This document shows positions 35,805 through 44,218 of a DNA stretch of 64,000 nt, piece after piece. Source of the stretch: Rufibacter sp. XAAS-G3-1. GTDB lineage: Bacteria > Bacteroidota > Bacteroidia > Cytophagales > Hymenobacteraceae. The stretch spans positions 406,100 through 470,099 of the forward strand of contig NZ_JABFAM010000006.1 of NCBI RefSeq assembly GCF_013623775.1, in the 5' to 3' direction. Numbering within the stretch: position 1 is the first letter of the stretch; each line of letters starts with the position of its first letter. The position numbers and the translations under genes are program-made. The notes beneath the pieces are model-generated. The model saw only the letters and a program-made list of their open reading frames with translations, was not told the origin of the DNA and made no database searches.

Positions 35805-36947
35805 TTAGAATATAGAATTTGATTTTTTGATTTCCTTCTTTAAATCTTTCTCTTTAAGGAATCCAAGGTCTTTAATCTCCTTTTCATAGAAATCTAATAG
35901 ATTGTACTGAATAGCAATATGCTTCACATTTAGAATAGATTGCTTGTCATACTCAATGATAGCAGTCTTAATCATTTTCCTTATTATGGATTTTTTAGAT
36001 TTCTCAATTTGTTGTTGGTTTAAAGTAGATGTGGTTTTATGACTATCGTTATTACTAGCTGCCAAACCATTTCTTGCTTGAAACACACTTTTTACAGACA
36101 AGTCAAAGAAATGTATTGCCTTGCATCTGTTCGGTCTTGTAGATGTTCTCTCTCTGAAATCAAAGAAATTGGTAAGGTTGGAAGAAATTAAATATTTTAT
36201 AAATTCTTCATCAAACAACGAATCTAAATCTATTGAGTACTTCTTACTTTGTAAATAGCTGTTCTTTAAGCGTAGTTCAAATCTATACACATCATTCTCC
36301 TTATCATGTGTTAGATGTTCATCATGTAGAACAGTTATAGATTGCTTGTGTCCCTTTGCTTGTAGTTCTTTGGTTTTATTGTAGATAGTAACTCTCTTTC
36401 CAGTATGATTACTTCCTAAATAGAAAGTTGGTTTGAAATTACCGGGAATTATATAACCCTCAACATCAATAGAACCGAAGAAATCTATAGTCTTTACTCT
36501 GGTGTTGAAAAGATAATCCTGCTTGTTGTTGAACATCTCAATAAAAATATCACGGATATTGTCTCTAGTATCAATGAACAAATCAATGCAACTGAAATTA
36601 TTAATCTTTAGATGAAAGGTATTCAAGAATAATTTGATTTTACTCTGACAGTCTTTCTTTCTAAATAATTCATTATTAATTTTCAGACCTATCTTGTCTT
36701 CAAACATCCCACGACCATCCAACTGAGTTGAACCGATTAGAATATTATTGTATCTTACTTCATAGGTCAAGTTGTAGTTGGTAGTTGACTTATTCTTGTT
36801 AGTTAAGGTAAATCCATCGTATTCATATACGTTGCTGTAGTTCGTGTTGGTAATCTGGTATAGATTGAAATAGCTGGTGTTATAACTATCTTGTTCTTTT
36901 AGTGTTATTTCTAGCTTGTCTAAGCCACTCACATAATTTGTTATCAC
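35805..36947 (-). CDS. Replication initiation protein, Rep_trans/RstA-like (rolling-circle type)
   Basis: 380 residues, strongly AT-rich with many Asn/Lys/Ile. Three spaced motifs match the Rep_trans family (Pfam PF02486, phage/plasmid replication initiators such as CTXphi RstA): SCIDLFIDTRDN (119-130), TFYLGSNHTGKRVTIYNKTKE (split here by positions 174-194, with the Tyr-Asn-Lys catalytic-type segment at 189-191) and YRFELRLKN (221-229). These enzymes nick the origin and prime rolling-circle replication. The C-terminal 120 residues are Lys-rich and unassigned. The gene follows a 68-residue ORF by 6 nt. Family call is from motif recognition, not a search. Confidence 0.75.
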   Translation of the reverse strand: MITNYVSGLDKLEITLKEQDSYNTSYFNLYQITNTNYSNVYEYDGFTLTNKNKSTTNYNLTYEVRYNNILIGSTQLDGRGMFEDKIGLKINNELFRKKDCQSKIKLFLNTFHLKINNFSCIDLFIDTRDNIRDIFIEMFNNKQDYLFNTRVKTIDFFGSIDVEGYIIPGNFKPTFYLGSNHTGKRVTIYNKTKELQAKGHKQSITVLHDEHLTHDKENDVYRFELRLKNSYLQSKKYSIDLDSLFDEEFIKYLISSNLTNFFDFRERTSTRPNRCKAIHFFDLSVKSVFQARNGLAASNNDSHKTTSTLNQQQIEKSKKSIIRKMIKTAIIEYDKQSILNVKHIAIQYNLLDFYEKEIKDLGFLKEKDLKKEIKKSNSIF

Positions 36948-36953
36948 TTAGTA

Positions 36954-37160
36954 TTAATTATTTTTTAGTTCCGTTTGGATGAACCCGGATATGGCTTTGT
37001 GTTCAAATAGAAACTTGCCGTTGTAGGACAAGATTTCAACTTCGTTATCTTTGAGGAATCTCTTCAATTTGAAATGCACTGTGCTTTTGTGCTTACCAAC
37101 CATGTTTTTGATGAAATCAAAATCCACGTAGATAGTGTCATTTAGAATGTATCTTATCAT
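36954..37160 (-). CDS. Small DNA-binding-like protein of the element
   Basis: 68 residues, immediately upstream of and co-directional with the replication initiator (6-nt gap). It reads like a small helix-turn-helix or winged-helix protein: DFDFIKNMVGKHKSTVHFKLKRFLKD fits a recognition-helix layout and NGKFLFEHKAISGFI a wing or C-terminal helix. By position it may regulate rep or act as an excision-directionality factor. No close named family recognised. Confidence 0.65.
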   Translation of the reverse strand: MIRYILNDTIYVDFDFIKNMVGKHKSTVHFKLKRFLKDNEVEILSYNGKFLFEHKAISGFIQTELKNN

Positions 37161-37293
37161 TTGTCTTGTTATTTTTTATTATATATAAATTATAAGACGC
37201 TTTGTTTTAAAACACATAGAAGAAAATGAGATATATTTTTTATTCTCACATTGAATCTTATTCTCACATATAAAATCTATAACTTTTTGCCAT

Positions 37294-37330
37294 GAAAAAA
37301 GCCCACCAGCTTTGGGGCTGTGGGCTTTTC
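37294..37330 (-). terminator. Terminator of the integrase gene
   Basis: Minus strand GAAAAGCCCACAGC, CCCAAA loop, GCTGGTGGGCTTTTTTC: one bulge and a closing T-run, 57 nt after the integrase stop. Confidence 0.8.
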
Positions 37331-37386
37331 ACTAGGAGGCTATTTAAGGCTATTTTTAAGCCCGTGGCGGAACGCTCTATATTGTG

Positions 37387-38850
37387 TTATACATTCTCTT
37401 CTATTGCTTCTAGCTTTGCTTGTACGGCTTTTATTTTGGCTTTGTCTGCTTGCTTATCTTTAACATTCCTCAGTAAATCTTCTGGTGTATTCTTTACATA
37501 TTTTCTCAGTACCACACTCGAAACAGACCCTAGCATCAGAAGAATTTCAGGCTCAGTATATCTTTGTTGCCATAGGCGTGTACAAAATCCCCTACGATTA
37601 CTGTGACTTGACAATAATTCATGCTTGTAATGAAAAGTTATGAATTTTTCTTTCAGTCGCTCTCTCTTAATTTGAATAGGCTCTGTATTGATTTGATGTA
37701 ATTCAAAAACTTCTTTGCAAATCTTCTTTATTGTCTTATTGTAATTTTCAACCGAAACTAAATTAAGGTTGTATTTATATTTTTTTAAAATTTCTTCGAT
37801 TTTTGGGTCTAATGCTAATGGGATATTGAAATCTCCATCGGTTTTTTGTGTCTTACCTTGCAACATTTCATTATCAATCCACCAATACGACCGTTTGATG
37901 TCTGAATAACGAAGACCCGTATAGTTACCAAACAAACATAAATCTATATATTTTACATAAGATGGATTGCAAGTATCTTTAAACTCCCAAAGCAAATCCA
38001 ACTCTTTTTCAGTTAGGTATATTATTTCTTTCTTTTCTTTGACTACTTCATACTTTTTATAGCCTTTGTTTATTTTCAAATCCTTTTCATCTTCCAGCCA
38101 CTTTAAAAAACTCTTCAACTTGTTTACATGACTACCAAAGAAATTATTGTAATATTGTTTACCATCCTTAGCAAACATTAAGTAATGGGCGTACGAATTA
38201 TATAATTCATAATTAAACACATCATAAGTAAGAATTGTATTGGTAGCATCAACAAATTCCAAGAATGTTTTTATCCAATGTGTCAAATCTCTCTTAAAAC
38301 TATCACTTCTACTGAAAAACTTGTTTGGATATTCCTCTAAGTATTTTCTTATTTGAGAATCTTCATGGCTTTCGTTCCTATAACCTTTCCGGTTTAGTTC
38401 TCTTTCAAGTTCTTCTATTTTTTTGAGTTCATTTATATGAAACTGTTTCCGTTCCGGGATTTCCAAGCTTTCGAGATAGTCCAGTAAGTTGGTAATCTTT
38501 GTTTTTCTGTTTTCAACATTCAGGATTTTAGCATCTTCCTTTTTCTGTTCTTCAATTTCAGATAGACGCTTTTCGTATAGTGGTTTAACCTGTGCGAAAT
38601 CTGGATTGGGTAGCGTGTCAGCAACATCTTCTAGGAGTTGTTGGGTCTGCCTTATCTTCAAATTGATGGAAGATGCTTCACCATACTTCGTTTTAACCAT
38701 GCCTGTGACACTATCAAACTTGTGTCGTTCTATCTTGACGTTTAAGGATAACGAATGAGGAATACGCTTGTAGGTATAGCGAACGTGCAACATGCACAGA
38801 CCCTTAGAATCCGGTGCTTTCAGGTATGCTTTGGTTGTATATGATGCCAT
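37387..38850 (-). CDS. Tyrosine recombinase / integrase
   Basis: 487 residues, organised like Bacteroidota integrases: an N-terminal arm-binding region (YTTKAYLKAPDSKGLCMLHVRYTYKR), a helical insertion (about 90-170), a core-binding SAM-like domain (about 180-265) and a catalytic domain. Catalytic residues seen are Arg314 in TGLRYSD, His416 and Arg419 in SSHSNRRGFCT, and nucleophile Tyr451 in LRKYVKN. The usual second His after Gly (GH...) is replaced by Ser442 in MLGSVSS. The gene sits at the attR end and reads inward, the usual arrangement for an integrase next to its site. Confidence 0.93.
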   Translation of the reverse strand: MASYTTKAYLKAPDSKGLCMLHVRYTYKRIPHSLSLNVKIERHKFDSVTGMVKTKYGEASSINLKIRQTQQLLEDVADTLPNPDFAQVKPLYEKRLSEIEEQKKEDAKILNVENRKTKITNLLDYLESLEIPERKQFHINELKKIEELERELNRKGYRNESHEDSQIRKYLEEYPNKFFSRSDSFKRDLTHWIKTFLEFVDATNTILTYDVFNYELYNSYAHYLMFAKDGKQYYNNFFGSHVNKLKSFLKWLEDEKDLKINKGYKKYEVVKEKKEIIYLTEKELDLLWEFKDTCNPSYVKYIDLCLFGNYTGLRYSDIKRSYWWIDNEMLQGKTQKTDGDFNIPLALDPKIEEILKKYKYNLNLVSVENYNKTIKKICKEVFELHQINTEPIQIKRERLKEKFITFHYKHELLSSHSNRRGFCTRLWQQRYTEPEILLMLGSVSSVVLRKYVKNTPEDLLRNVKDKQADKAKIKAVQAKLEAIEENV

Positions 38851-38974
38851 CAGAATAGTGCAGTTTGTAAAATACTATAACAAAGATAGTTATTTCTATA
38901 ATATTAGATTAACATTCAACTAACACTATTTTAAAAACCTTGTTTAAGCGCACCAGAGAGGCATAAATAAAAAA

Positions 38975-38993
38975 GCCCACCTCTTACCAAGAG
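38975..38993 (+). other. attR of the integrated element
   Basis: Second exact copy of GCCCACCTCTTACCAAGAG. What follows (to 39019) is the right arm of the split palindrome and reads into the end of the GH43 gene. As it stands, the attR side still forms a short hairpin CCCACCTCTT ACC AAGAGGTGGG, so GH43 retains a terminator. Confidence 0.85.
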
Positions 38994-39026
38994 GTGGGCA
39001 TTTCTATGATGGAGAAACCTAATAGA

Positions 39027-40160
39027 TTATGACTTTACCGCCGTAATGGTTTGGATGGTGCCGTCTGGGTTGTGGGTCAACTCAGTCACTTTGATGTTAC
39101 GCAGGTACGTTTTGCCGGACAACTGGGTGTCATGGTAGAAAATGTACCACTTCCCTTTGAACTCTACAATAGAGTGGTGGTTCGTCCAGCCTTCTACCGG
39201 ATTCAGAATCACTCCTTTGTAGGTGAAAGGGCCGGTTGGCGAATCTCCCACGGCGTAGGCAATGTTGTGGGTGTCGCCGGTGGAGTAAGAGAAGTAATAC
39301 TTGCCGTTAAACTTGTGGATCCAGGCTGCTTCAAAGAAACGCTTGTTGTGGTCAGTAGCGGGTATGAGTTTGCCGTTCTCGTCCAGGAGTTGCACGTCTT
39401 TCACGGGGCCATCAAACCCTAACATATCGGCGCGCATCTTGGCCATTTTAGGCAGCAGGGCATTGCCTTTGGCTGGCTCAGGGGCGGCGGTAGAATCATA
39501 TTTGCCGGTAGCCCAACGCTGTAATTGACCGCCCCAGATACCACCGAAGTACATGTAAGAAGTACCATCGGTATCTGTGTAGACGGTGGGGTCAATGCTA
39601 TAAGAACCGGCAATGGGTTTGGCCTCTGGTTTGAAAGGGCCCGTAGGGGAAGTAGAAGTGGCCACCCCTATCCGGAAGATGTCTTGTTTGTCCTTCGCCG
39701 GGAAGTAGAGGTAATACTTTCCGTTCTTGAATGCGGCATCTGGAGCCCATACCTGGCGTCCGGCCCAGGGAATATCCTTGATGTCCAGCGCTACCCCATG
39801 ATCGGTTACTTTCCCGTCCACGTCATCCATGGAGAAAACATGGTAGTCCCGCATGTCAAAATGGTCACCGTTATCATTCTCCGGGGTACCGGCATCAATG
39901 TCATGCGAAGGGTAAATGTAGATTTTACCGTTGAAAACATGGGCCGATGGATCTGCGGTATAAATGTCCGTGACCAAAGGCTGAGAAAGGTACTTAGAAG
40001 CAGCGGTGTCTGGGGCGGTTGCGGCAGAAACCGAGACGTCACTTTGCGCATCTGAGGAGGGCGTTTCTGTTGCCTGCGTCTGCTTTTGGCAGGCGCTGGT
40101 AAAGGCAGAGGCAGCTACGAAGACCAAAGGCAGGTACTTGGCAGATCTAAACTTTATCAT
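39027..40160 (-). CDS. Family 43 glycoside hydrolase lipoprotein
   Basis: 377 residues. Lipoprotein signal with Cys24 in AFTSACQK, then a Ser/Thr/Ala-rich linker and a five-bladed propeller. The three GH43 acids fit Asp70 in TADPSAHVFNGKIYIYPSHD (read in two pieces), Asp near 188 in SIDPTVYTD and Glu near 275 in FFEAAWIHKFNGKYYFSYS. GH43 enzymes act on arabinose/xylose-containing polymers; the exact substrate is open. It is divergent from the GH2 gene 480 nt away, so the two may form a small hemicellulose or pectin side-chain locus. No SusC/SusD pair is in the window. Confidence 0.88.
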   Translation of the reverse strand: MIKFRSAKYLPLVFVAASAFTSACQKQTQATETPSSDAQSDVSVSAATAPDTAASKYLSQPLVTDIYTADPSAHVFNGKIYIYPSHDIDAGTPENDNGDHFDMRDYHVFSMDDVDGKVTDHGVALDIKDIPWAGRQVWAPDAAFKNGKYYLYFPAKDKQDIFRIGVATSTSPTGPFKPEAKPIAGSYSIDPTVYTDTDGTSYMYFGGIWGGQLQRWATGKYDSTAAPEPAKGNALLPKMAKMRADMLGFDGPVKDVQLLDENGKLIPATDHNKRFFEAAWIHKFNGKYYFSYSTGDTHNIAYAVGDSPTGPFTYKGVILNPVEGWTNHHSIVEFKGKWYIFYHDTQLSGKTYLRNIKVTELTHNPDGTIQTITAVKS

Positions 40161-40641
40161 CTTTTCAATTGTGGTTTTGGGTTAGTCTGGTGAATATAAG
40201 CAAATCTCCCGTGCCCATTGCAACCGATTTCAGTAAAATTTGACAAGATGTACTTAAGCAGCAAAGAGCACGCTGCGTTTTTGCCATAATTTTGCAGAAA
40301 CAGCTTAAAAACGGAATATATCTCCTCTTCCTTTGATTTATATCCTACATAGTGCGTCTTACCACCATTGATGCAATCCCCTTGCCCTAGAGGAGCAGAC
40401 TGAAAAGTAGCACTATAATCTACCATCCAGCTTTAGCTGCCTTTAAAAGCCTGTCTGCGCAGGACAATTCACAACCAACGGATGGTGCTTGTTTTTAACG
40501 TGTTTTGGTAAAAACGGCCCAGAAAGGGAAAGCTACTGAATAGCACTTATCCCAACTCCTTTCATTTTAAGGCAACCCTTCCAGAAAAAATCTTCGTTTA
40601 AGAGGGAGATAATAAGACACCCCCATAAATAACGTATAAGT
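40161..40641. other. Divergent intergenic region GH43/GH2
   Basis: Carries the promoters of both genes and one hairpin repeat. No clear consensus promoter was identified. Confidence 0.5.
40491..40526. repeat. 36-nt hairpin repeat, degenerate
   Basis: GTTTTTAACGTGTTTTGG and TAAAAACGGCCCAGAAAG. Confidence 0.5.
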
Positions 40642-42582
40642 ATGGTTCTGAAACACCCCAACCTCAACGTAACAGAGAGCTTTGAAGAGTCAGTTGTTTC
40701 TCAAAAAATTGAGGAGTCCAGGGAGGCTGAATTTGTGGATGCCCACGTGGACTCCCCATCTAAAGAAAACCCTTTGCCCCGGGTGGTTCTCCGGCCCAAT
40801 ACGTATTCTTTGTTAGACGGTGAATGGAAGTTCTCCCTTGACCAGGAAGACCGCGGCCTACGGGAAAGCTGGTATCTGGGCCATAAATACACGCACACCG
40901 CCAACTGGCCTGGTTCTGTAGAAGAGCACATGGCCAAAACCAAAGGAGAACTGGAAACGCCCGCCTGGCAAGATAAATTGATTGCCTGGTATGAGCGGGA
41001 ATTCACCCGGCCAGAGAAACTGGAAAGCGGCGGAAAAAGGATCTACCAGATCACCTTTGGGGCGTGTGGGTATGAAACCAGGGTTTGGCTCAACGGCCGG
41101 CTCTTAACCGATGTGGAAGGCGGCGAGGTGCATTACGGGGAATACAACTCCTTTTCCTTTGAGATAAACGAAGACCATCTGCTGCCCGTGAACTACCTGA
41201 CGGTGCGCATCTCGCACAGCATGGACGCCGAGGTGCCCCGGGGCAAGCAGGAATCGCACGTGTACAAACGGGGCGGCATCTGGTACCAGACGTACACCGG
41301 GGCGGTACGAAGCGTGTGGCTGGAAACCGTGGAGCGCAACCGCCTGCGCTCCAGGGTGGGGGTACAGGGGCTCATTGAAGACTCGCTGGTACGCTTCAAC
41401 TTCACCACCAGAATCCAAGACCCGGGCAACTACACGCTCCGGCTCAACATCTTTGAAAGAAACGCCCCAGATGACACCGCCCCGCTGGCCACCTCAGACT
41501 ATGAACTAAGGCTGGAAGCCGGGCAGAAACAGCAGTACGTGGTGATTGAAGTGCCCGATGCCCAGCTCTGGAGCCCTGAAGACCCGCATTTGTATAAGTT
41601 TGAAGCCCAACTGATAGACTCCACCGGTTACGCCTCTGAGATTGCCGGGCACTTCGGGCTGCGTAAAATTGAGGCCCGCGGCAGGCATATCTACCTCAAC
41701 AACCAGGAAATTTACATTGACGGTATCCTGTACCAGCCGGGCACGGCTACGTACGAAGAGATGAAACGCCACCTGTACGCCATGAAAGAACTGGGCTGTA
41801 ACCTGGTGCGCGTGCACATTGCCGGAATTGACCCCCGCATTTACAACCTGGCCGACGAGATGGGAATGTTGCTGTGGGTGGAAGTACCCAGCCCCCACTC
41901 CTCTACCAAGCGCAGCCGCGAAAACCACCGGATTGAACTGCTCCGCATGCTGGCCCTTATTGAAACCAACCCGTCGGTGATCATCTGGAGTTTGTACAAC
42001 GAGGACTGGGGCGCGCAGGACATCGCCACCAACCCAGAAACCCGGCAATACATCATGGATACTTTTCACTTCATGAAAATCAAATACCCGCAGTTTCTGG
42101 TGGTGGACAATGACGGCTGGCAGCACATTTCCTTTGAAGGGAAAATCAAGTCAGATTTGCTGACGGCCCACATTTACACGCCCAAACTAGCCAAGTGGAA
42201 AAAAGTGCTCAACAAACTCACGGCCGGCGAACTGGACGAGGTAGCGGTGTTACCGCTGGTCATTGGCGACCAGTACTTTTACCGGGGCCAAACCCCGTTG
42301 ATTGTGAGTGAGTGGGGCGGTTTCGGGTTCTCAGATTACGGCGGGCCCGCAGGTTCAGAAGAACGCACCTCCCGGATTCTGGCCTTCAAGAAGGAACTCC
42401 GCAAACGGCGCATTGCCGGTGATGTCTACACCCAGGCCACCAACATTGAAGAAGAGAAAAACGGGTTGATCGACTTCCATACCGGTGAACTGTTGGTACC
42501 GGCTGGTTTGCTCAGCAGCCGTGAATTTGAGAAGAAGGCAACCAAGAAGGTGAAAAGCAGCAAGAAAAAGAGCAAGGAATAA
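40642..42582 (+). CDS. Family 2 glycoside hydrolase
   Basis: 646 residues, GH2 layout: jelly-roll sugar-binding domain (about 50-230), Ig-like domain (about 235-345), TIM-barrel catalytic domain (about 350-625). The acid/base is Glu454 in IIWSLYNEDWG and the nucleophile Glu557 in IVSEWGGFGFSDYGG, with the expected spacing of about 100. No signal peptide is seen, so it should be cytoplasmic. There is an odd acidic N-terminal tail of about 45 residues and a Lys-rich C-terminal tail (KKATKKVKSSKKKSKE). GH2 covers beta-galactosidase, beta-glucuronidase and beta-mannosidase; specificity not resolved. Confidence 0.9.
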   Translation: MVLKHPNLNVTESFEESVVSQKIEESREAEFVDAHVDSPSKENPLPRVVLRPNTYSLLDGEWKFSLDQEDRGLRESWYLGHKYTHTANWPGSVEEHMAKTKGELETPAWQDKLIAWYEREFTRPEKLESGGKRIYQITFGACGYETRVWLNGRLLTDVEGGEVHYGEYNSFSFEINEDHLLPVNYLTVRISHSMDAEVPRGKQESHVYKRGGIWYQTYTGAVRSVWLETVERNRLRSRVGVQGLIEDSLVRFNFTTRIQDPGNYTLRLNIFERNAPDDTAPLATSDYELRLEAGQKQQYVVIEVPDAQLWSPEDPHLYKFEAQLIDSTGYASEIAGHFGLRKIEARGRHIYLNNQEIYIDGILYQPGTATYEEMKRHLYAMKELGCNLVRVHIAGIDPRIYNLADEMGMLLWVEVPSPHSSTKRSRENHRIELLRMLALIETNPSVIIWSLYNEDWGAQDIATNPETRQYIMDTFHFMKIKYPQFLVVDNDGWQHISFEGKIKSDLLTAHIYTPKLAKWKKVLNKLTAGELDEVAVLPLVIGDQYFYRGQTPLIVSEWGGFGFSDYGGPAGSEERTSRILAFKKELRKRRIAGDVYTQATNIEEEKNGLIDFHTGELLVPAGLLSSREFEKKATKKVKSSKKKSKE

Positions 42583-42616
42583 CCGGCCTAGCCCTTTGCT
42601 TGTTATGGTCACTCCC

Positions 42617-42652
42617 GTTTCAGGGGCGTTTTTCTCAAAACACCTCTAAAAC
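42617..42652. repeat. 36-nt hairpin repeat with extended outer arms
   Basis: GTTTCAGGGGCGTTTTTC and TCAAAACACCTCTAAAAC. Copy-specific outer arms TCACTCC / GGAGTGA extend it to 42609-42660. It probably terminates the GH2 gene. Confidence 0.75.
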
Positions 42653-42753
42653 AGGAGTGACCTTCTATACATCGGCCTCTGTCAAAGACAGCTGCCGAAA
42701 CATTCTTGCTTTCATTTTGTCATCCATCCATCTGCCAACCTAAAAACAACACG

Positions 42754-43512
42754 ATGAAAAAACTTTTGCTCCTGCTCTTTTGCCTGTGCACGTTCCAGGC
42801 GTGGTGCCAGAACCTGGCGCAGCCAGACCGCCTCAAAACCAAGCAAGGCGACTTAGTGATTCAGCCGGTCACGCATGGGGCGGTGGTCTTGCAATGGAAT
42901 AACAAAACGGTTTGGGTTGATCCCTACGGAGGGGCGGCCCTGTTCAACGGCCTGCCCAAACCCGACCTTATTCTCATCACTGATATTCACGGCGACCACC
43001 TGGATCTGAAAACCCTGCAGGCGCTGTCCATTTCCAACACGCCCGTTGTAGCCCCCCAGGCCGTAGTGAATCAACTGCCCGAACCCCTGAAATCTAACGC
43101 CATCACACTGCAGAACGGCGGCCAGACCAAACAACTGGAAATAGATATTCAGGCCGTTCCCATGTACAACCTCCCCGAAACCGCCGATTCCCGTCACCCC
43201 AAAGGTCGTGGCAACGGGTATGTCCTTACCATGGGCAAGAAGAGAATCTACCTTTCCGGCGATACGGAAGACATACCTGAAATGCGGTCGCTCAAGAAGA
43301 TTGACGTGGCGTTTGTTTGCATGAACCTGCCTTTCACCATGGACATTGATCAGGCCGCGTCGGCCGTACTGGGTTTCAAACCTAAGATCGTATACCCCTA
43401 TCATTACCGGGGCCAAAACGGCTTAAGTGATGTGAATGGGTTCAAAACCAAAGTGGAGGCGGGCAATAAGAAGATAGAGGTACGCCTGCGGCAGTGGTAT
43501 CCCCAGAGCTAA
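42754..43512 (+). CDS. Secreted MBL-fold metal-dependent hydrolase (UlaG-like)
   Basis: 252 residues from the ATG at 42754, which gives a clean signal peptide (KKLLLLLFCLCTFQAWCQ). The metal motif is TDIHGDHLD; later conserved pieces are YLSGDTEDIPEM, NLPFTMD and YPYHYRGQ, the pattern of the short UlaG-like (beta-lactamase superfamily domain 2) group. UlaG itself is a lactonase, but the family is functionally broad. Export to the periplasm is predicted. Function in this locus is unknown. Confidence 0.87.
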   Translation: MKKLLLLLFCLCTFQAWCQNLAQPDRLKTKQGDLVIQPVTHGAVVLQWNNKTVWVDPYGGAALFNGLPKPDLILITDIHGDHLDLKTLQALSISNTPVVAPQAVVNQLPEPLKSNAITLQNGGQTKQLEIDIQAVPMYNLPETADSRHPKGRGNGYVLTMGKKRIYLSGDTEDIPEMRSLKKIDVAFVCMNLPFTMDIDQAASAVLGFKPKIVYPYHYRGQNGLSDVNGFKTKVEAGNKKIEVRLRQWYPQS

Positions 43513-43559
43513 ACCCTTCTAAGGGCTGGTGGTCATCACCAAAAGGTGTTTACATTTCT

Positions 43560-43595
43560 TATTTTAGGCTCTTTTTAGTAAAACGCGCCTAAAAC
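43560..43595. repeat. 36-nt hairpin repeat
   Basis: TATTTTAGGCTCTTTTTA and GTAAAACGCGCCTAAAAC. Confidence 0.7.
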
Positions 43596-43640
43596 AAAAG
43601 CTGGTCTCCCCTATAGAAAGGAGAAACCAGCTTTTGTTTT
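43591..43640. terminator. Hairpin between convergent genes
   Basis: 15-bp perfect stem AAAACAAAAGCTGGT / ACCAGCTTTTGTTTT with a 20-nt loop, overlapping the repeat's last bases. It lies between the MBL gene and the convergent 43684 gene. Confidence 0.65.
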
Positions 43641-43683
43641 TAGAGCTTGTTTAAATTTTGGATTCGTAAGCTAGGATAAAAAC

Positions 43684-44064
43684 CTACAAGCGGTTGTAAT
43701 CTGCTTCTTCAGAATTGGTGGAATTACTATCCAGGGGTTGGTCGTTCATGCGTACGCCGTTGGCGCTTCCATCCATGGCGTCATAGCTGCCTTCAAACTC
43801 AAACCCGGGGCCTTGGGTATCAGACTCTTTGCTTTCAGGGTCATTGGCGCCGTAGCCGGTTAGTTCGTTTCCACCAATGTGCAGGTTCTCCAGCTTGTCT
43901 TTCTGATCGTTCCGCTGCAGGTCTCCGTTGGGCCCAACGTTACGCTTGGCCGAAGGGTCTGGGCTGTTGCCCATGGTATTCCGGTCGTTGTAATCATCGT
44001 GGATGTTCTTGGCGTTTGCTTCGTCTTTGTCTTTATCGTCGTTGAAAATATCTAGGATAGCCAT
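43684..44064 (-). CDS. Hypothetical acidic low-complexity protein (126 aa)
   Basis: Rich in Asp, Asn, Glu and Gly with few hydrophobic residues, so probably disordered; no signal peptide or known domain. The opening MAILDIFNDDKDKDE and repeated NDQ/NGD motifs give no family. A gene call is supported by the long open frame, normal start context (adenine-rich upstream) and placement on its own between hairpins. Function unknown. Confidence 0.65.
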   Translation of the reverse strand: MAILDIFNDDKDKDEANAKNIHDDYNDRNTMGNSPDPSAKRNVGPNGDLQRNDQKDKLENLHIGGNELTGYGANDPESKESDTQGPGFEFEGSYDAMDGSANGVRMNDQPLDSNSTNSEEADYNRL

Positions 44065-44155
44065 GGTCTTTAAAGTTAGGTTCTGCTTCTGTTTACGGAC
44101 ACCAGTACAGGTGGTTTAGCTGGGCGACATCTCTGGTCAAATGGATGATATAAAT

Positions 44156-44195
44156 AAAGAAAGAGAACCTGCTTTGGGCAAGTTCTCTCTCTTTT
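44156..44195 (-). terminator. Terminator after the small lipoprotein gene
   Basis: AAAGAAAGAGAACCTG with CAAGTTCTCTCTCTTT, a 6-nt loop and minor mismatches; T-rich on the minus strand as well. Confidence 0.65.
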
Positions 44196-44218
44196 ATTGA
44201 ACAGACGTGAAACGGGCA

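Larger units (their letters stand above)
34303..38993. mobile_element. 4.67-kb integrative element with Rep_trans/RstA-like initiator and two site-specific recombinases
   Basis: Bounded by 19-bp direct repeats. Removing one repeat plus the interior (4672 bp) recreates a perfect palindrome with 31-bp arms (34283-34313 with 38989-39019) and an ACC loop, evidently the shared terminator of the convergent PorP/SprF and GH43 genes. All four genes lie on the minus strand and are much more AT-rich than their neighbours: tyrosine recombinase, a 68-residue protein, a replication initiator and a serine recombinase. None of the 36-nt hairpin repeats that are dense on both sides occurs inside. No coat, Zot or relaxase gene is visible, so it looks like an integrating rolling-circle plasmid or a phage satellite rather than a complete phage. 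Confidence 0.85.
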
